A stretch of 64,000 bases of DNA from the NCBI GenBank assembly GCA_022828595.1, contig JAKGHH010000006.1, positions 13,326,499 through 13,390,498 on the forward strand, given 5' to 3'. Below are positions 1 through 11,414 of this stretch, piece by piece. The translations under genes were made by a program, and so were the position numbers. This DNA comes from Nelumbo lutea (lineage: Eukaryota > Streptophyta > Magnoliopsida > Proteales > Nelumbonaceae). The notes under the pieces are model-generated. The model was not told the DNA's origin. It did no database searches and saw only the letters and a list, made by a program, of their open reading frames with translations. The first letter of the stretch is position 1. Each line of letters opens with the position of its first letter.

Positions 1-1749
1 GTTGAGTATGAATTTGTAATAACTAAGTATTAGGTTATGAAAGTTAATTTGGTATGCTAATGGATATCATTCAATGCAATTCATATACATACTTGTTGTA
101 CTTTATTTTGTGCCTTGCTGAATTATGTACTAATTCATTTCTCTGTATTAGTTGTAAAGAAAGATTGGGAACTACTTTCAGTTGCTCGTATATTGATGCT
201 AATCAAATTTTATTGGTCACAGGTGGTGGTGCTCTATGGAATGTATCAAGTGACTTGGAAAGGGAGCTTCAATCTACCTACAAAACTTGGTTCTTCCCGA
301 TGGTGGTGGATGCAAAAGCAATATCTTACTTTCAGATGTAGCATTTATTTTGATCTCTCTTAATGGCGAACAAAGATCACGTTCGGTGTTTTTTGGATAG
401 ATATATCATATCTACTAAGGATGATTTTTTGAATTTATTTTTCTAAATTCATATGTATAGTAATTACTGTAAATACCAAAAAAAATTGTCATAAGGACTA
501 TTATGGTGTTGGTTAAATATTTTTGGACGATGGAGTTATTACTCGCAATGTTTTCAACAATGGCGTGATTGTTAGTTCCACATCAGACTACGATTCAATA
601 TTGGCTTGATGGGCTAAAATGCCCAACTTGATATATATTTATGTAGATGAATGTGAAGTGTTGAATGAAAAAGTAAGACATGAGACCATGCTCACCCCCT
701 CCTAAATGAACATTTATCAAATAAGGAAGTTATGTAGGTGGATGTGAAGGCTTGATGGGCTCAAATGCCCCACTTCATTCACGTAATGGTCATACATGCC
801 TTAATAACCACCTTTGTAAAGATTTACTAAGATGGAGTTGGAGGTTGGTTAAGTTTATCTGAGAGAACATATCATCCGCAATTGGAACATCTGTTTCGTA
901 TGAATTAACTGATAACAAATGGTGAAATAGTGTCTATTATTATGTGTTTACCCATCCTTTAATGGCCAGTTTCCAATGACCCCATTAAATTGAAATTTAC
1001 CAGGTTGGCTCATATGACCACAAGTTGCCAAATAGACATCTAGCAAGAGATGTTGATCATGGCATCAACTACCCCCATCCCTCAATGGCCACAAAAAAGA
1101 GTAACTAAATAGTTTTGCTAGTAGTGCCCCATCCTGGGACTGTTATCCTAATTCCATTCAATGCCAAGAAAGCTTTGCTAGATGTTGGGGAGTAAGCGGT
1201 TGAATTCACCACAGTGGAAACAAAGGAAGGCACTATGGTGATCGAAAACTGGCTCTTAGGGTGAAACCATTTGATTATATTCCACTTTACTGACCTCTGC
1301 TGCAATAAGCATGAAAGGTAAGCAAAAAACAGGTTTATAAAGTTGAACTACAACTTCGATTTTAAAAAAAAAAATAGCATTTGACATAAAAATTGTGGTC
1401 TAATTTTGGTATTATGTTTTTGCTTTCACTTTTTTTGAAATTGACACATTGGTAAAAAACCAAACATCAAAATGCTGGTTTTGAACCTTGTCTTTGAACC
1501 TTGCCTTTGTTTAGAACCTTGTTTTTAAACCAAACAATTCATGTGTTATCATGAATTTGTTTGGAACATTGGCAATAGTACATTGTTTTTTAACCTTGTC
1601 TTTGTTTGGAAAAGCAAGAACAATTTGGTTTTGTTCCAAAAACAATTCATGTTTTTGAAATCATCAAAATACTGGTTTTTAGACAAAAATAACTCTTGGA
1701 ATACAGATATTGTATAATTTATAAGATATACTTTTTAAATCTCTTGATT
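1..1749. other. Upstream DNA, no gene recognised
   Basis: AT-rich sequence. The open frames here are short, and I recognise no protein family in them. A short stretch around 220-340 is open in two frames and preceded by a splice-acceptor-like CAG, so an exon of an unknown gene cannot be excluded. A phrase of about 26 bp beginning GGCTTGATGGGCT occurs near 603 and again near 750. The interval 1440-1680 repeats variants of ACCTTGTCTTTGTTTGG several times. No function is proposed. Confidence 0.5.
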
Positions 1750-2610
1750 TTTTAAGGCAAAAAAGATCATTCTATTAGCTTATGAAAGTGATGTACATGA
1801 AGACTCATATTCAATATATAGGGCTCTTTCAGCCCTTTGACAAGCTGCATAAGCTAGAACATGCGATAGTTGGTTGTTTTCTCTATTGACACACATAATA
1901 TTTGCATCCAAAAAAAATACTTAACTAAGTATATACTCTAGAATATGTTTATATTGCCAAAAGAGTCCTGAGGATGATGGATTGAGTTGACTACTACTAA
2001 GGTATCAGAATAGGGCAAAATAATGTTGAGTCTTTGATTTTTAGCATGCATCAATACTTCAAGGATACCTCTCCATTTAGCTTTTGTTGGTTCAGAGTTT
2101 ATGTGAACTTTAGCTACTGTAGCAGTTACAAAGTTATTAGAATCCACAATAACGTAAGATGTTGCTGCTACTTCTAAGTGTGGATCATCATAAAAGCCAA
2201 CATCATATATGGAGAAAGTATGTGAGGTATTAATTTGTGTGCTGCAATATTGCTTTAATTGGTCAATGGTGCCTACTATTTCAAAGAAGAGATACGACTT
2301 TATTAACTCCAAAATCTGTATTGGCTATAGACAATCATTGTTATGCATGGTCCTATTTATTTGATCCCATATGAGTCCAAGCACAATGAGGAATTTTTGC
2401 AAGCATATAATTGCTGCTTACCAGATTTTGGTGGATGATTCAATTTGGTTGACCATCAATTTGAGAAGATTTTGTGTAATTCTAGGTTTGTTGTGTCCTC
2501 TAAGTTGATGCCTGTGTGCAATGACATCCAAATTGCTTTTGAAAATGAACATGTGAAAAAAAAAGTGGTCAAAAGTTTCCTGTGGGTGTTGCTCCCTAGA
2601 CAACTTTCAA
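1750..2610 (-). mobile_element. LINE (L1-type) 3' remnant: zf-RVT plus RNase H-like tail
   Basis: Decayed 3' end of a plant L1-type LINE ORF2. Reading leftwards on the - strand, 2603-2418 carries a zinc-binding RT-associated motif (ETFDHFFFH, compare ETTDHLFFHC). Next, 2312-1938 carries an RNase H-like (RVT_3) stretch with the AEWRGILEALxxAK-type helix and the DTLVVVNSI segment. A shifted frame then continues to about 1750 with the family's terminal region. Several frameshifts and no RT domain make it a non-functional fragment. The call rests on motif resemblance; the left end is approximate. Confidence 0.65.
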
Positions 2611-2737
2611 GAAAAACATGTGGAGATTAAATGGCACTTATGCTTTCTAGATTAAATGGCACTTATCCTTTGTTTGAATTCCTCCCTAGACAGCTTTCAA
2701 GAAAAACATGTGGAGATTAAATGGCACTTATGCTTTC
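2592..2737. repeat. Tandem duplication, 56-bp unit, 90-bp period
   Basis: The segment 2592-2647, beginning CTCCCTAGACAACTTTC, recurs at 2682-2737 with a single A/G change near its start. Part of the unit (AGATTAAATGGCACTTAT) also appears a third time between them. It overlaps the 5' edge of the LINE remnant, so it is probably a local duplication rather than a mobile element. Confidence 0.85.
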
Positions 2738-3967
2738 GAGATTAGGTACCAATTTAGGAGAGCAGAGAGCAGATGATGTGGAGAGTTGGTTCTGATTATA
2801 GGAAATATAGACCAACTTAACTGTGAATTTACAGTTTTTCATTGGCTTTCACAGAATTTGGTATTGACCTAAAAGAGGATTTGGCAGTCTTAAGTATACT
2901 TTGGTTACTACTTGTGGAATAAATAGTAAGTGAATCAAGTCCTTTCTCCAAGTACCATTATCATTTAATAGAAGTTGAACTTTCCATTACCTTACTAGGG
3001 GTCTTTTAGGTTTTAAACCCATGTTGTAAACATTACCTATAGTAAGACTGATTTTTAATGCTCAAATGCATTATTTATTCATATTCTAGAGCATATAATT
3101 ACCCGTCATATGTCATTATCAACCTAACTACCTATTCTTCTAGTCTATTTTGAAATTGTAATACCTCAGGTTATATTCTAGAAATTTGCTTCCCTAAAGT
3201 CGAGCACATTTTACTTTTAGTTTAAGACCACTTTCTTAACAATGAACACTCAAAGTCTAACAAAATGAGGCATTGGAAATCAAATCGAGTAAACTTCCAT
3301 TTACTAGCATGAACCCACTGTAGATGACATCCAAGAAGATGCAAGCTTTGAGTGACAGGTGATTCTAGGTTTAATTTATACTATAGATTATGCTGCTTGC
3401 ATATTCTTGGTAACAGCTTTATGCTATTCAAATACCCATGTTATCAAATTGATGATGGGATTGAATATGTTGTTACTCAACTAAAATTAACTTTTAAGGG
3501 ATCAACCCAAAAGTTGGTGCAAGTTTCTCACATGGTGGCACAATAGGCATGTTTCTAAAGAAAGATCAAAATCAGAGGTACAAGAGGGTTCTAAAAGCAG
3601 CTTGACTCTCCCAAATGACTTAACTTCCGGACTGACGTCTCACACTTATAAATCCAACATTATCTTCAAATGTTATCAAATGGCCCCTAAGAAAACTATT
3701 AATCAGACCTAGTTTGCTCTTTATCAATGTTTTGCCACATCACTAAATCTTGAAACAGGTCAAGCCACAACCACTAGTGGAAGATAAAGCTGGTGTTTTC
3801 ACTGTTAATTCCAAGTTCTATTTTTAGCACAACTTGCAAAATATTATACCACTACTTACAAAAAATACAATTACTATACAAAAAATTCAAAGTGTAAGAC
3901 ATGTACAGTACCAAAAGACAAGACAAAAACATGTACATGTGGTTATAATACTTGGGAATGCATCCAA
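2738..3967. other. No gene recognised
   Basis: AT-rich sequence between the LINE remnant and the Mutator-like element. Its open frames are short and match nothing I know. It may include the 3' terminal region of the Mutator-like element, but I could not identify a terminal inverted repeat by eye. Confidence 0.5.
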
Positions 3968-6106
3968 CTAATCGATTGCAGCTCGACAGGTGCATCAGTA
4001 GTGACCACTTTCTCCACACTGACTACAATGGACTTCCCTTCTTTCAATTGGTTGTGATTCAATTCTTTTAGTCCTAGGTCAACCAGGTTGACGTTTTTGC
4101 TTTGGTGGCAACAAATTCACAACATTATGATTAACACCACTACTCATAAAAGAAATCGACTCATTATTGAAATCAGGCATATCTGAATTAGGCATCGCAT
4201 GTATGTGCTCGGAGTAAATTGCCTTTTGAGTTTCTTTCAAATAGCACTCTTCAACAGAATCATAAATGTTTAGGCCCAATAGACCAATGGCATGACATGC
4301 ATGCACACATGGTAATCCAACCATTTTCCATGCCTTACATGAACAACTTCTAGAAGTCAGGTGCACATTTCTTGTTTTCCCTTATAGCGAATTTCAAATT
4401 CATCAGCCCCACATTGTGTGTACCCTAAATTTATGGACTCTGATATGTTAAACTTAAGAAAATCCTTTATATTAGGGCCCACTGACTGTTTATATCATTT
4501 ACCTTCACATTGCCTCCTAAATATCAATTATGTCATTTTCAAGCGAACTATGTTGACTAAGGACATGATAGGTTGTTCTCATGCCTCTAACACCCATGCA
4601 TTAAATGACTCTACAAGATTATATGTAAATTTATCATACCATCTACCCTTGAATAGAGAATTTGCCCAATGTGGTGGATCACTATCCATTATCCAACCAT
4701 AGATATCTATATTCTGATTATGTATTTTACTGAGGTAGAGATCAAACTTCACGGTATCCCTTGTATAAATTAATTGATTCACATAATCCTCGATTACCTC
4801 TTTTTCAGCCTTTAATAAGCGAAGACGGCACATGTATCCCTTAAGGTTCTCCATCAAATGTCTTGAACAAAAAGTATGATATTCAGAGTCAAACACAGTT
4901 TCTACTGCATGGCGAATGCTAGCATTACAGTTAGAAACAATTATTAGCTTCCGATCATCATTCAATGCAATTTTCAAATTCTCTAAAAACCAAGTCCAAT
5001 AAGGAATTAACTTAGATGAAACAACTGCAAACGCAACTGGAAACATTTGATTATTTGCATCATATGCATTGGCAACTAATAATTGACCTTGATAGTTACC
5101 CTTTAAATGGGCTACACCAATGAATAGCATTGGACGACAACCAACTCGAAAGCCATGTAAGGATAAATGGAAAGCAACAAATAATTGACTAAACCTACTT
5201 TAATAATCAATGGTAAAAGTAGTAATTATTCCTGAATAAACCTACCAACTTTTTGCGCAACCAAGGAATAAGCTTATACGAATCATTTGCAGACCCATTA
5301 AGCAATTATTTAGCTCTCTCTTTCCCTCGCCATGCTTGTTTATAAGTCAGTGAAATGGCATGATCACGACTAAAATCCTTTATTATATCTGATGGAAGAT
5401 ACTTAGGAGAATCACGAAGCTTTTCCAACAAAATGACACTTATGAATTTATTTGATATATGAAGTTGACAACTTGATTCATCACCAACTGAATGTGTATG
5501 TACGAGACTATATTTATACACCCTATATGTTGATCCGCCACTAACTACACTTGCTCGGATTTCCCATCCACAAGTGTTGACAGCACATCTACATTGTATG
5601 TATTCTCTATCATTCTTTAGAAACTTATATGCAAATTTTCCAACAATGGAAAAATTATTTAATGCATTTCGAAAATCATCTCCACTGTCAAATGTTTGCC
5701 CCACTCCAATTATCTCGTGCTCCCAAACTAGTAACAAATTGGCATGATTGTTGATGTTTAAGCTCAGTTGTTGGTTGTTTAGAAGATGTTGCCAAATCAT
5801 GTACAATATATGCATGAGGACTTGGCTGAGTTTCAACATTAATTTGTTCTATGCCCTTCCAAAACACATGCACCTTTGCACTCTCATTATTAAACTCCAA
5901 CATATTTGAAAGGTCACGTGGCCCATTTAGTGGCAAGAAGCATGTTTTATATAATGTAAGCTCACGCTATTAGCATGAACGTTTAAACCACCACACACTT
6001 CATCAACAAATTCATTAAAATCTGTTTGGCTGTCAATATGAACCCCAATTATAGTATCCTCAAAAGTGCAATAACATAATAAGACATTGGGTGGAGTTGT
6101 TGCCAT
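3968..6106 (-). mobile_element. Mutator-like element (MULE), decayed MURA-type transposase
   Basis: Remnant of a MuDR-family transposase gene read right to left. From an ATG at 6106 there is a PB1-like N-terminal segment; then a frameshift near 5935; then the DUF-MuDR/FAR1-like zinc domain with CxCxVNTCGWEIRAS (5700-5306); the MULE transposase core (5130-4579; HLKGNYQGQLL, WTWFLENLK, HTFCSRHLMEN); a SWIM zinc finger CSCKAWKMVGLPCVHA (4345-4290); and a C-terminal CCHC knuckle ending at a stop at 3968. The core is broken between 5306 and 5130. The usual catalytic aspartates are changed: IDGxHL reads IGVAHL, and ISDR reads VSNC. About 713 codons is a normal length for the family. Terminal repeats were not found. 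Confidence 0.88.
4579..5130 (-). pseudogene. MULE transposase catalytic core fragment
   Basis: Longest intact frame of the Mutator-like transposase (183 codons). It contains the DDE-fold core segments AHLKGNYQGQLLVANAYD and FPVAFAVVSSKL, then WTWFLENL and YHTFCSRHLMENLKGY. In active relatives the first motif carries an Asp before G(T/A)HLKG; here Gly occupies that place and a second Asp is Asn. The protein would lack the catalytic triad even if expressed. Confidence 0.85.
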
Positions 6107-8039
6107 TTCTACACAATAAATAATATGAAAACTTTTTCATAAATCATAATAAAGACATGAACATATAAAGTTAAATAAAGAGGCTATGTGATCTTGTAAA
6201 TATTACGAATCATGTATCTAATTTTATCACTGTGAATTATTCAATCCATATTAATCTTTTATCCCATCATTTTCCTTTATACATATTTCATAGTACAGTA
6301 TAAAATGTGTTAATTATGATGCTCAAACATCTATTGGACAACGTGATGATGGTTGTAGGGATGTGAATCATTAATCATCATAATAAATATGCTTAAACTA
6401 TAATTTATTAAAAAAAATGTTCCCGTTAAAAAAAAGCCACATACTTTGCATTTCAACATTTAAATTCTCTTCAAATATGATTTCTAAGGTAGATAATTTA
6501 TAAATTGGAAAAGGAAAAGCATTATCATCATTCCCTTCATTTCTTTAATATATAATATATACATACTTTGTATATTTCAGCATTTGCACTCTCTTTATTT
6601 GTTGCATTTTGCTGATTTAATGTGGGAATATTGGAATTCAAGCAGGTCTGAAACAAGAAAAAAAATGTTGCAATCAAAATTAGTCTTGTCCAATCTAAAA
6701 TTTAAGTGTTGAATGTGAATTCTATATCTGGAACCTTGTACAAGAGTCTTGTACTTACATGGTTCAGAGTTCTTGAGAATGCCAACCTTGGAATCAACTG
6801 GAATATATTCCAAAAAGTTGCATTGATATTCTAACATGTCCTTAGGTACATCATTATTTGTAAAATGAACATAATGAGTTGTGTCCTTCTCAGTGCCAAA
6901 TTTGGTTATGAATGGTGAGAATGATTACAAAATTTCTATGGTTATAGGATGTAAGTTTTAGTGAAATTCCATTTGCTAAGAGTCCCTTTATAATTTCCTA
7001 ATAGTTCTTATTAATGATGACAGAACCTAGCTTTGGTATTTATTGTCATCTTAATCTAACACTTGCTAAAAATTATTTTTATTCTAAAGAATATTTCCAT
7101 TAGAAAGTTTGGGTCTTCCAAGGACATTGCAGCTCTGTTCATGGAGATCCCATGTAAGTTTCATTTCAACCTTTTATTGACATTTTCAGAGAAATAACAT
7201 CAGTGTTTTAATTGGATTTGTGTAGTTAATAGAAATAATTATTTTAGGAATTAACAAATCTTTCAGATTAAGATTTGTCATTGGATAGGTTATACTAGTA
7301 TATATGAATGAATGGTACAGGTTTGATAGAATTTACCAGCTCTTAAACTCTTTAAATTGATCTATTGAATAGGTTTATCTAGTGGTGGATATTACTAGCT
7401 CTTTAACTATTTGAATTAGTGCATTAGATAGGTTATAGAAATTTTTTTAACTTTAGCTTCACCCACTTCTAATGTAAAAATAGTTTAGAAAATGGTGTTT
7501 CCCAGACCACTTGAAAGGAGATTTTTCTTTTATTTTCTGGCCTTTGAGTTAGCCTATTCAATTGAAGTGGCAAGGGTAATCTATCAAAAAAAGTAGCAAC
7601 ACGTATTCTATTAAATAATCTAAATAACTTCTATACAACATCTAGCCTAGGTCCTCAGCATAGGCCTTTGAGTAGATCTTCTAGTTAGTCAAAGGGAATA
7701 GTCTCAAAAAGAGAAGTTTGCATATGTTTATATGATTAACCTTAAGACTTAATTTGAACCATTTAACAATAAGAACTTTCCATTAAGGATGTTAGTTAGA
7801 TTTAGGTACTGAGAACAAATGACCATACAGTGAGGAAAAAAATAGCATTAGAATTAAATTATAATTTCCTGTTCCTAATCATATGCACAAGCTTAATAAT
7901 ATGCATAATGTCAAATACTTCAAAATTATTTGGTTCTTTCTAGGAATAAGATCATTTTAATACTTGTGGAACTGAAGTTAGCCCTTTTCATTTACATACT
8001 AAACTCCATGGCTTATGCCATTAAGATCAGCCCTAACCA
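6107..8039. other. No gene recognised
   Basis: AT-rich sequence with no frame I can assign. It probably includes the 5' terminal region of the Mutator-like element. A segment near 7290-7440 repeats variants of ATTGGATAGGTTATA and TAGCTCTTTAACT, which look like degenerate short duplications. Confidence 0.45.
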
Positions 8040-8590
8040 ACCCACCATGCTTGAATTTTAAATCAAGCCTGAGAAGGTGGAGTCTTTTGGTCAACAGTGC
8101 TAGACAAGATCCTAACAAAGTAGAATCTAGTTAAAAAGATGTCTGCAAGTGGCAGATTTGGATTGCCTCTTATGCAATGGTAATGTGGAGTCTTCTAGTC
8201 ACTTACTGATTCAATGAGAATTGAATTTAATCATTGGAGTTGGTTAAGGATATAAGGTGTTTTCGATGCCAAATGGTGCTTCCTAGCTGCAGTGAAGGGT
8301 CTCATTGAGGCATGGCATCTAGAAGGTTTAAGTAGAGCTGGAAATGTAGCATGGAGCATACTTCCTTCAGCAATGTTATGTGTTGTGTGTAGTGAAAGAA
8401 ACAGGAGATTGTTTGAAGGGATTCAGGCTTCAAAGGAAGAAATCCTATGTAAAATTCTGGGGAAGGCTCATTCTTGGTTGGTAGTTCACCCTTTGTTTAA
8501 AAATAGACAACCTAGTTCTTTCTTTGTTTCACCCTTTGTTTAGAAATATACATCCACATTGTAATGTATTATACAGGGTTTACTTATAAT
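8040..8590 (+). mobile_element. LINE 3' remnant, zf-RVT region
   Basis: A decayed LINE ORF2 end on the + strand. The stretch LDCLLCNGNVESSSHLLI (about 8157-8210) is a zinc-binding RT-associated motif. It is followed by the W-ILPSAMLCVVCSERNRRLFEG segment (8355-8430), equivalent to the WxxLPxAxxWxIWxERNxRxF signature of plant L1 elements. The sequence runs out near a T-rich/A-rich end at about 8590. The RT domain is absent and the frame is broken. Confidence 0.65.
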
Positions 8591-11028
8591 TTTTTTTCAA
8601 AAACAAAATCAACCACATTGTCAAACACCCCCATAATTTATTAATGACTTTCTCGGAATGCGTCATGGCGACTTTTTATAACCTCCAAAACTAAATCATT
8701 GGTGGTCTAATTTTTTACACCACTTTTATGATATGACCCATTAACCAATAGATTGATGTGTCTATTGACCTACTTTTTCTCCTATGATTTCAGATCTAGA
8801 GTTAAATAAGTAATTTGTTCTACATATTAGGAAGATGGTAGTTGCTTCCACACTTCAAAACCCATTGCTGAGTATGAATCATGAGAACAATGGTTTTTTT
8901 TTCACAAGTAAAAAAGCTCGGATAGTCAAAAAGGACATGGGCAAAAGTAGTAAGAAATGATTTAAACACCAATAATTCAATAGTGAATATGGCTTTAAAT
9001 AGAAGGGATTTACGAAATGGAATTCATATAGCCGGTCTCATATACTTGGGATAAATCATGGATGATCATGATGATGACATTGAAGTAGAACTCCCTGTTA
9101 ATGAAAATCTGAACTGGAAAAAAAGATTGGTTATTTTGGTTTGAGAACAGTTAAACTTGCAATGCCCTTGAAGCTGTCATACCTCCAAGGACAGGGGTTG
9201 ATGGGTAGGCTGGCCAGAGGAGCAGTATTTTTCATTTGTGGCCCTTTTATTGCCTCAGTACCTAATTCCATTTTCAATTTACAATTAAAAAGTATACTTT
9301 ATTGGTTCTTCTTGGGTGCATGCTCAACATTTTGTCCCTTTGTTTAATGTGATTTTTTCCTATTATTCTTTTCTTAGGTTAGGTTCCATAGACTTGGATC
9401 AATTTTATAGGTTACTTGTTCTTTTGCACTATATCTGAATTATTAATGCCTTTGACTTGAGATTTTATTCTTTATTTGTGGTTTCTTTTATTTAATTTTT
9501 GAAGCCTTGTGGTATTCCTGTAATCTTAAATCAATAAGATGGTTCAAGGGAATAGATTAGTTTTCAAATCAACTGAAAATGGTTCTATAGTCATATATAT
9601 GCAATTTCCCTTCATCCATGTTTTTGCTTTAATGAATCATGACCATTTTGATCAAATGAACCCAACCATTGAAGATTTCAGGTTGGGAATTTTGTCTGAT
9701 GAAATCTAGAAGTATGAAATTGTGAAGTAAGAATCATCTTTATGTCATTTGTCACTTTTCTGGGCAAATGATGGTAAGGCTTTATTTAATTATGGTTTGT
9801 AGTTTTTATAGCTTTAAATTTAGTTGATTTTTTATTCTCATCATTCTGGTTCAAAAGATTCAAAACTGGGTCACACCAAGAAATATTTAATTTTTTCTTC
9901 TCAGAGTGTCATTTGCAAGGTTTCTTAGTAAACCTTCAAAGTTCTTTTTACTTTTTCTTGTTGTTTGTTCATGTGCTTGTGGGACTTGGATCAAAGTTTA
10001 ATGCTTTGTATTTGTACTGCTTGAACATGAGACAGATACTGTAGAGTTATAGACTGATACTTATGTCATCTAAATTGGACTGAGGACACCATGAATTAAG
10101 TTTTAGAGACAACCTAGTCCTCAATGTTCTGCTAATAATAGTAAAACAAGTTAGTGTATTTGAATTCACAATTAATAAATGAATAATGATTTGTCCAGTT
10201 TAGCCTGAGAAAGATTTGATGTTTCACAACAATCCAAAAATATCTTCTACTTCTCTAAACTGGTAAATGGGTACCAATATAGGTTAGCTCATATCATTGT
10301 CATGCATCCCTCACTCATACCTAATTTAACGAAACTATTAGATTTGGGAATTTGGCCCATTTCAGATTTGACAATTCCACGCCAACTAACCAATGTTAGA
10401 AAGTGAATTAAAAACAGCTGTCCATTTAATACAACAGGCATGCAAGGAGAATCAACAAACAAATGTATTGAATGGACTTCTTCATAAACTAAAACAAAAA
10501 GAATTATGTACAGAGAAATTATCAAATACCTATTAATATGCTTCTTCAGTAAGGATTGTCTTCAACGCATTGGGAAAAACCATTGAAGGAGAGGGAGAGC
10601 AGCTGCAGTTCAGTCAAGGATCAATCAAAGGCCATGGGAAAAGTTGCAGGGAAAAACAGTAAGAGAAGAGAAGCACTGGGGGAGCAAGGGAGGAGAAAAT
10701 GAGAGTGAGAAAGAGAAGCACTGTTAGGGAGGAGAATTTGCAATTGCAGTTGTAGAAGCAGTTAAAGAGAAGAGAGTTGAGAGTGTGAGAGAACGAAAGT
10801 TGTAATTGCAGAAGCAGTCGAAGAGAAGGGAGTTGAGAATGTGAGAGAACGAAAGAGAGAGAATAGGGAGGGCGGGAGAGAACAATGACTGTGGGCCCTA
10901 ATAGGGTCATTTTAGTCTTTATAATTTAAGGGTAAATTTCAAAAAAAATATTTAAATAAATTTTATTGTAACATATAATCCGAGTTGGATTGCCACAGGA
11001 AAAGCATAGATAAAAGTGTGACACTTAC
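8591..11028. other. Upstream flank of the cyclophilin gene
   Basis: No gene recognised. The stretch 10580-10880 is strikingly purine-rich on the + strand (GAGAGAGAA-type repeats, two imperfect copies of GAGAAGRGAGTTGAGARTGTGAGAG). It ends about 370 bp before the cyclophilin start codon. GA/CT-rich tracts are common in plant core promoters and 5' leaders, so this may be part of the promoter, but nothing here fixes a transcription start. Confidence 0.4.
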
Positions 11029-11250
11029 ATGGCGTGGGAATCGGTCTTATTGAATTCGAGAGTCATCGTAAATTCTGTATGGGCTGGCCAGGTGTTTAGA
11101 TTTATGCGATGGGCCTATCCGTACTTTTCCCTTAATTTTATTAAAATGCTACAGCAGATAAGTGCTTGTTATTTGAATAATTACTTATATCGAACAATAC
11201 CTATAGAATCAGAGCTTTTGTCTGTCCGAGACTCCGAGTCTTCCATTCTC

Positions 11251-11414
11251 ATGGCGTCTGCAGGAGGTAACACAGTTGTAGAATGGCACCAGAGACCTCC
11301 AAACCCTAAAAACCCAATCGTATTCTTCGACGTCACGGTCGGAACCATCCCCGCGGGAAGAATCAAGATGGAGCTCTTCCATGATATTGCTCCAAAAACC
11401 GCCGAAAACTTCAG
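11251..11414 (+). CDS. CYP22: CYP22 exon 1
   Basis: Encodes [17 protein letters not shown] through KTAENF plus two bases of an Arg codon, 164 nt, followed by a GTACTT donor. The ATG at 11251 matches the short N terminus of the family. The same frame stays open upstream to an ATG at 11029, which would add 74 residues that do not resemble the family. I treat that as leader. Reading through the donor stops at 11526. Confidence 0.93.

Noticed and set aside
54..363. Two overlapping small frames at the window start
   Set aside because: No family resemblance, and no second exon or splice context strong enough to call a gene. Noted only as an unresolved possibility.
10614..10910. 98-codon Leu/Ser/Phe-rich - strand frame upstream of CYP22
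   Set aside because: It mirrors a GA-rich promoter-proximal tract; the composition explains the frame.
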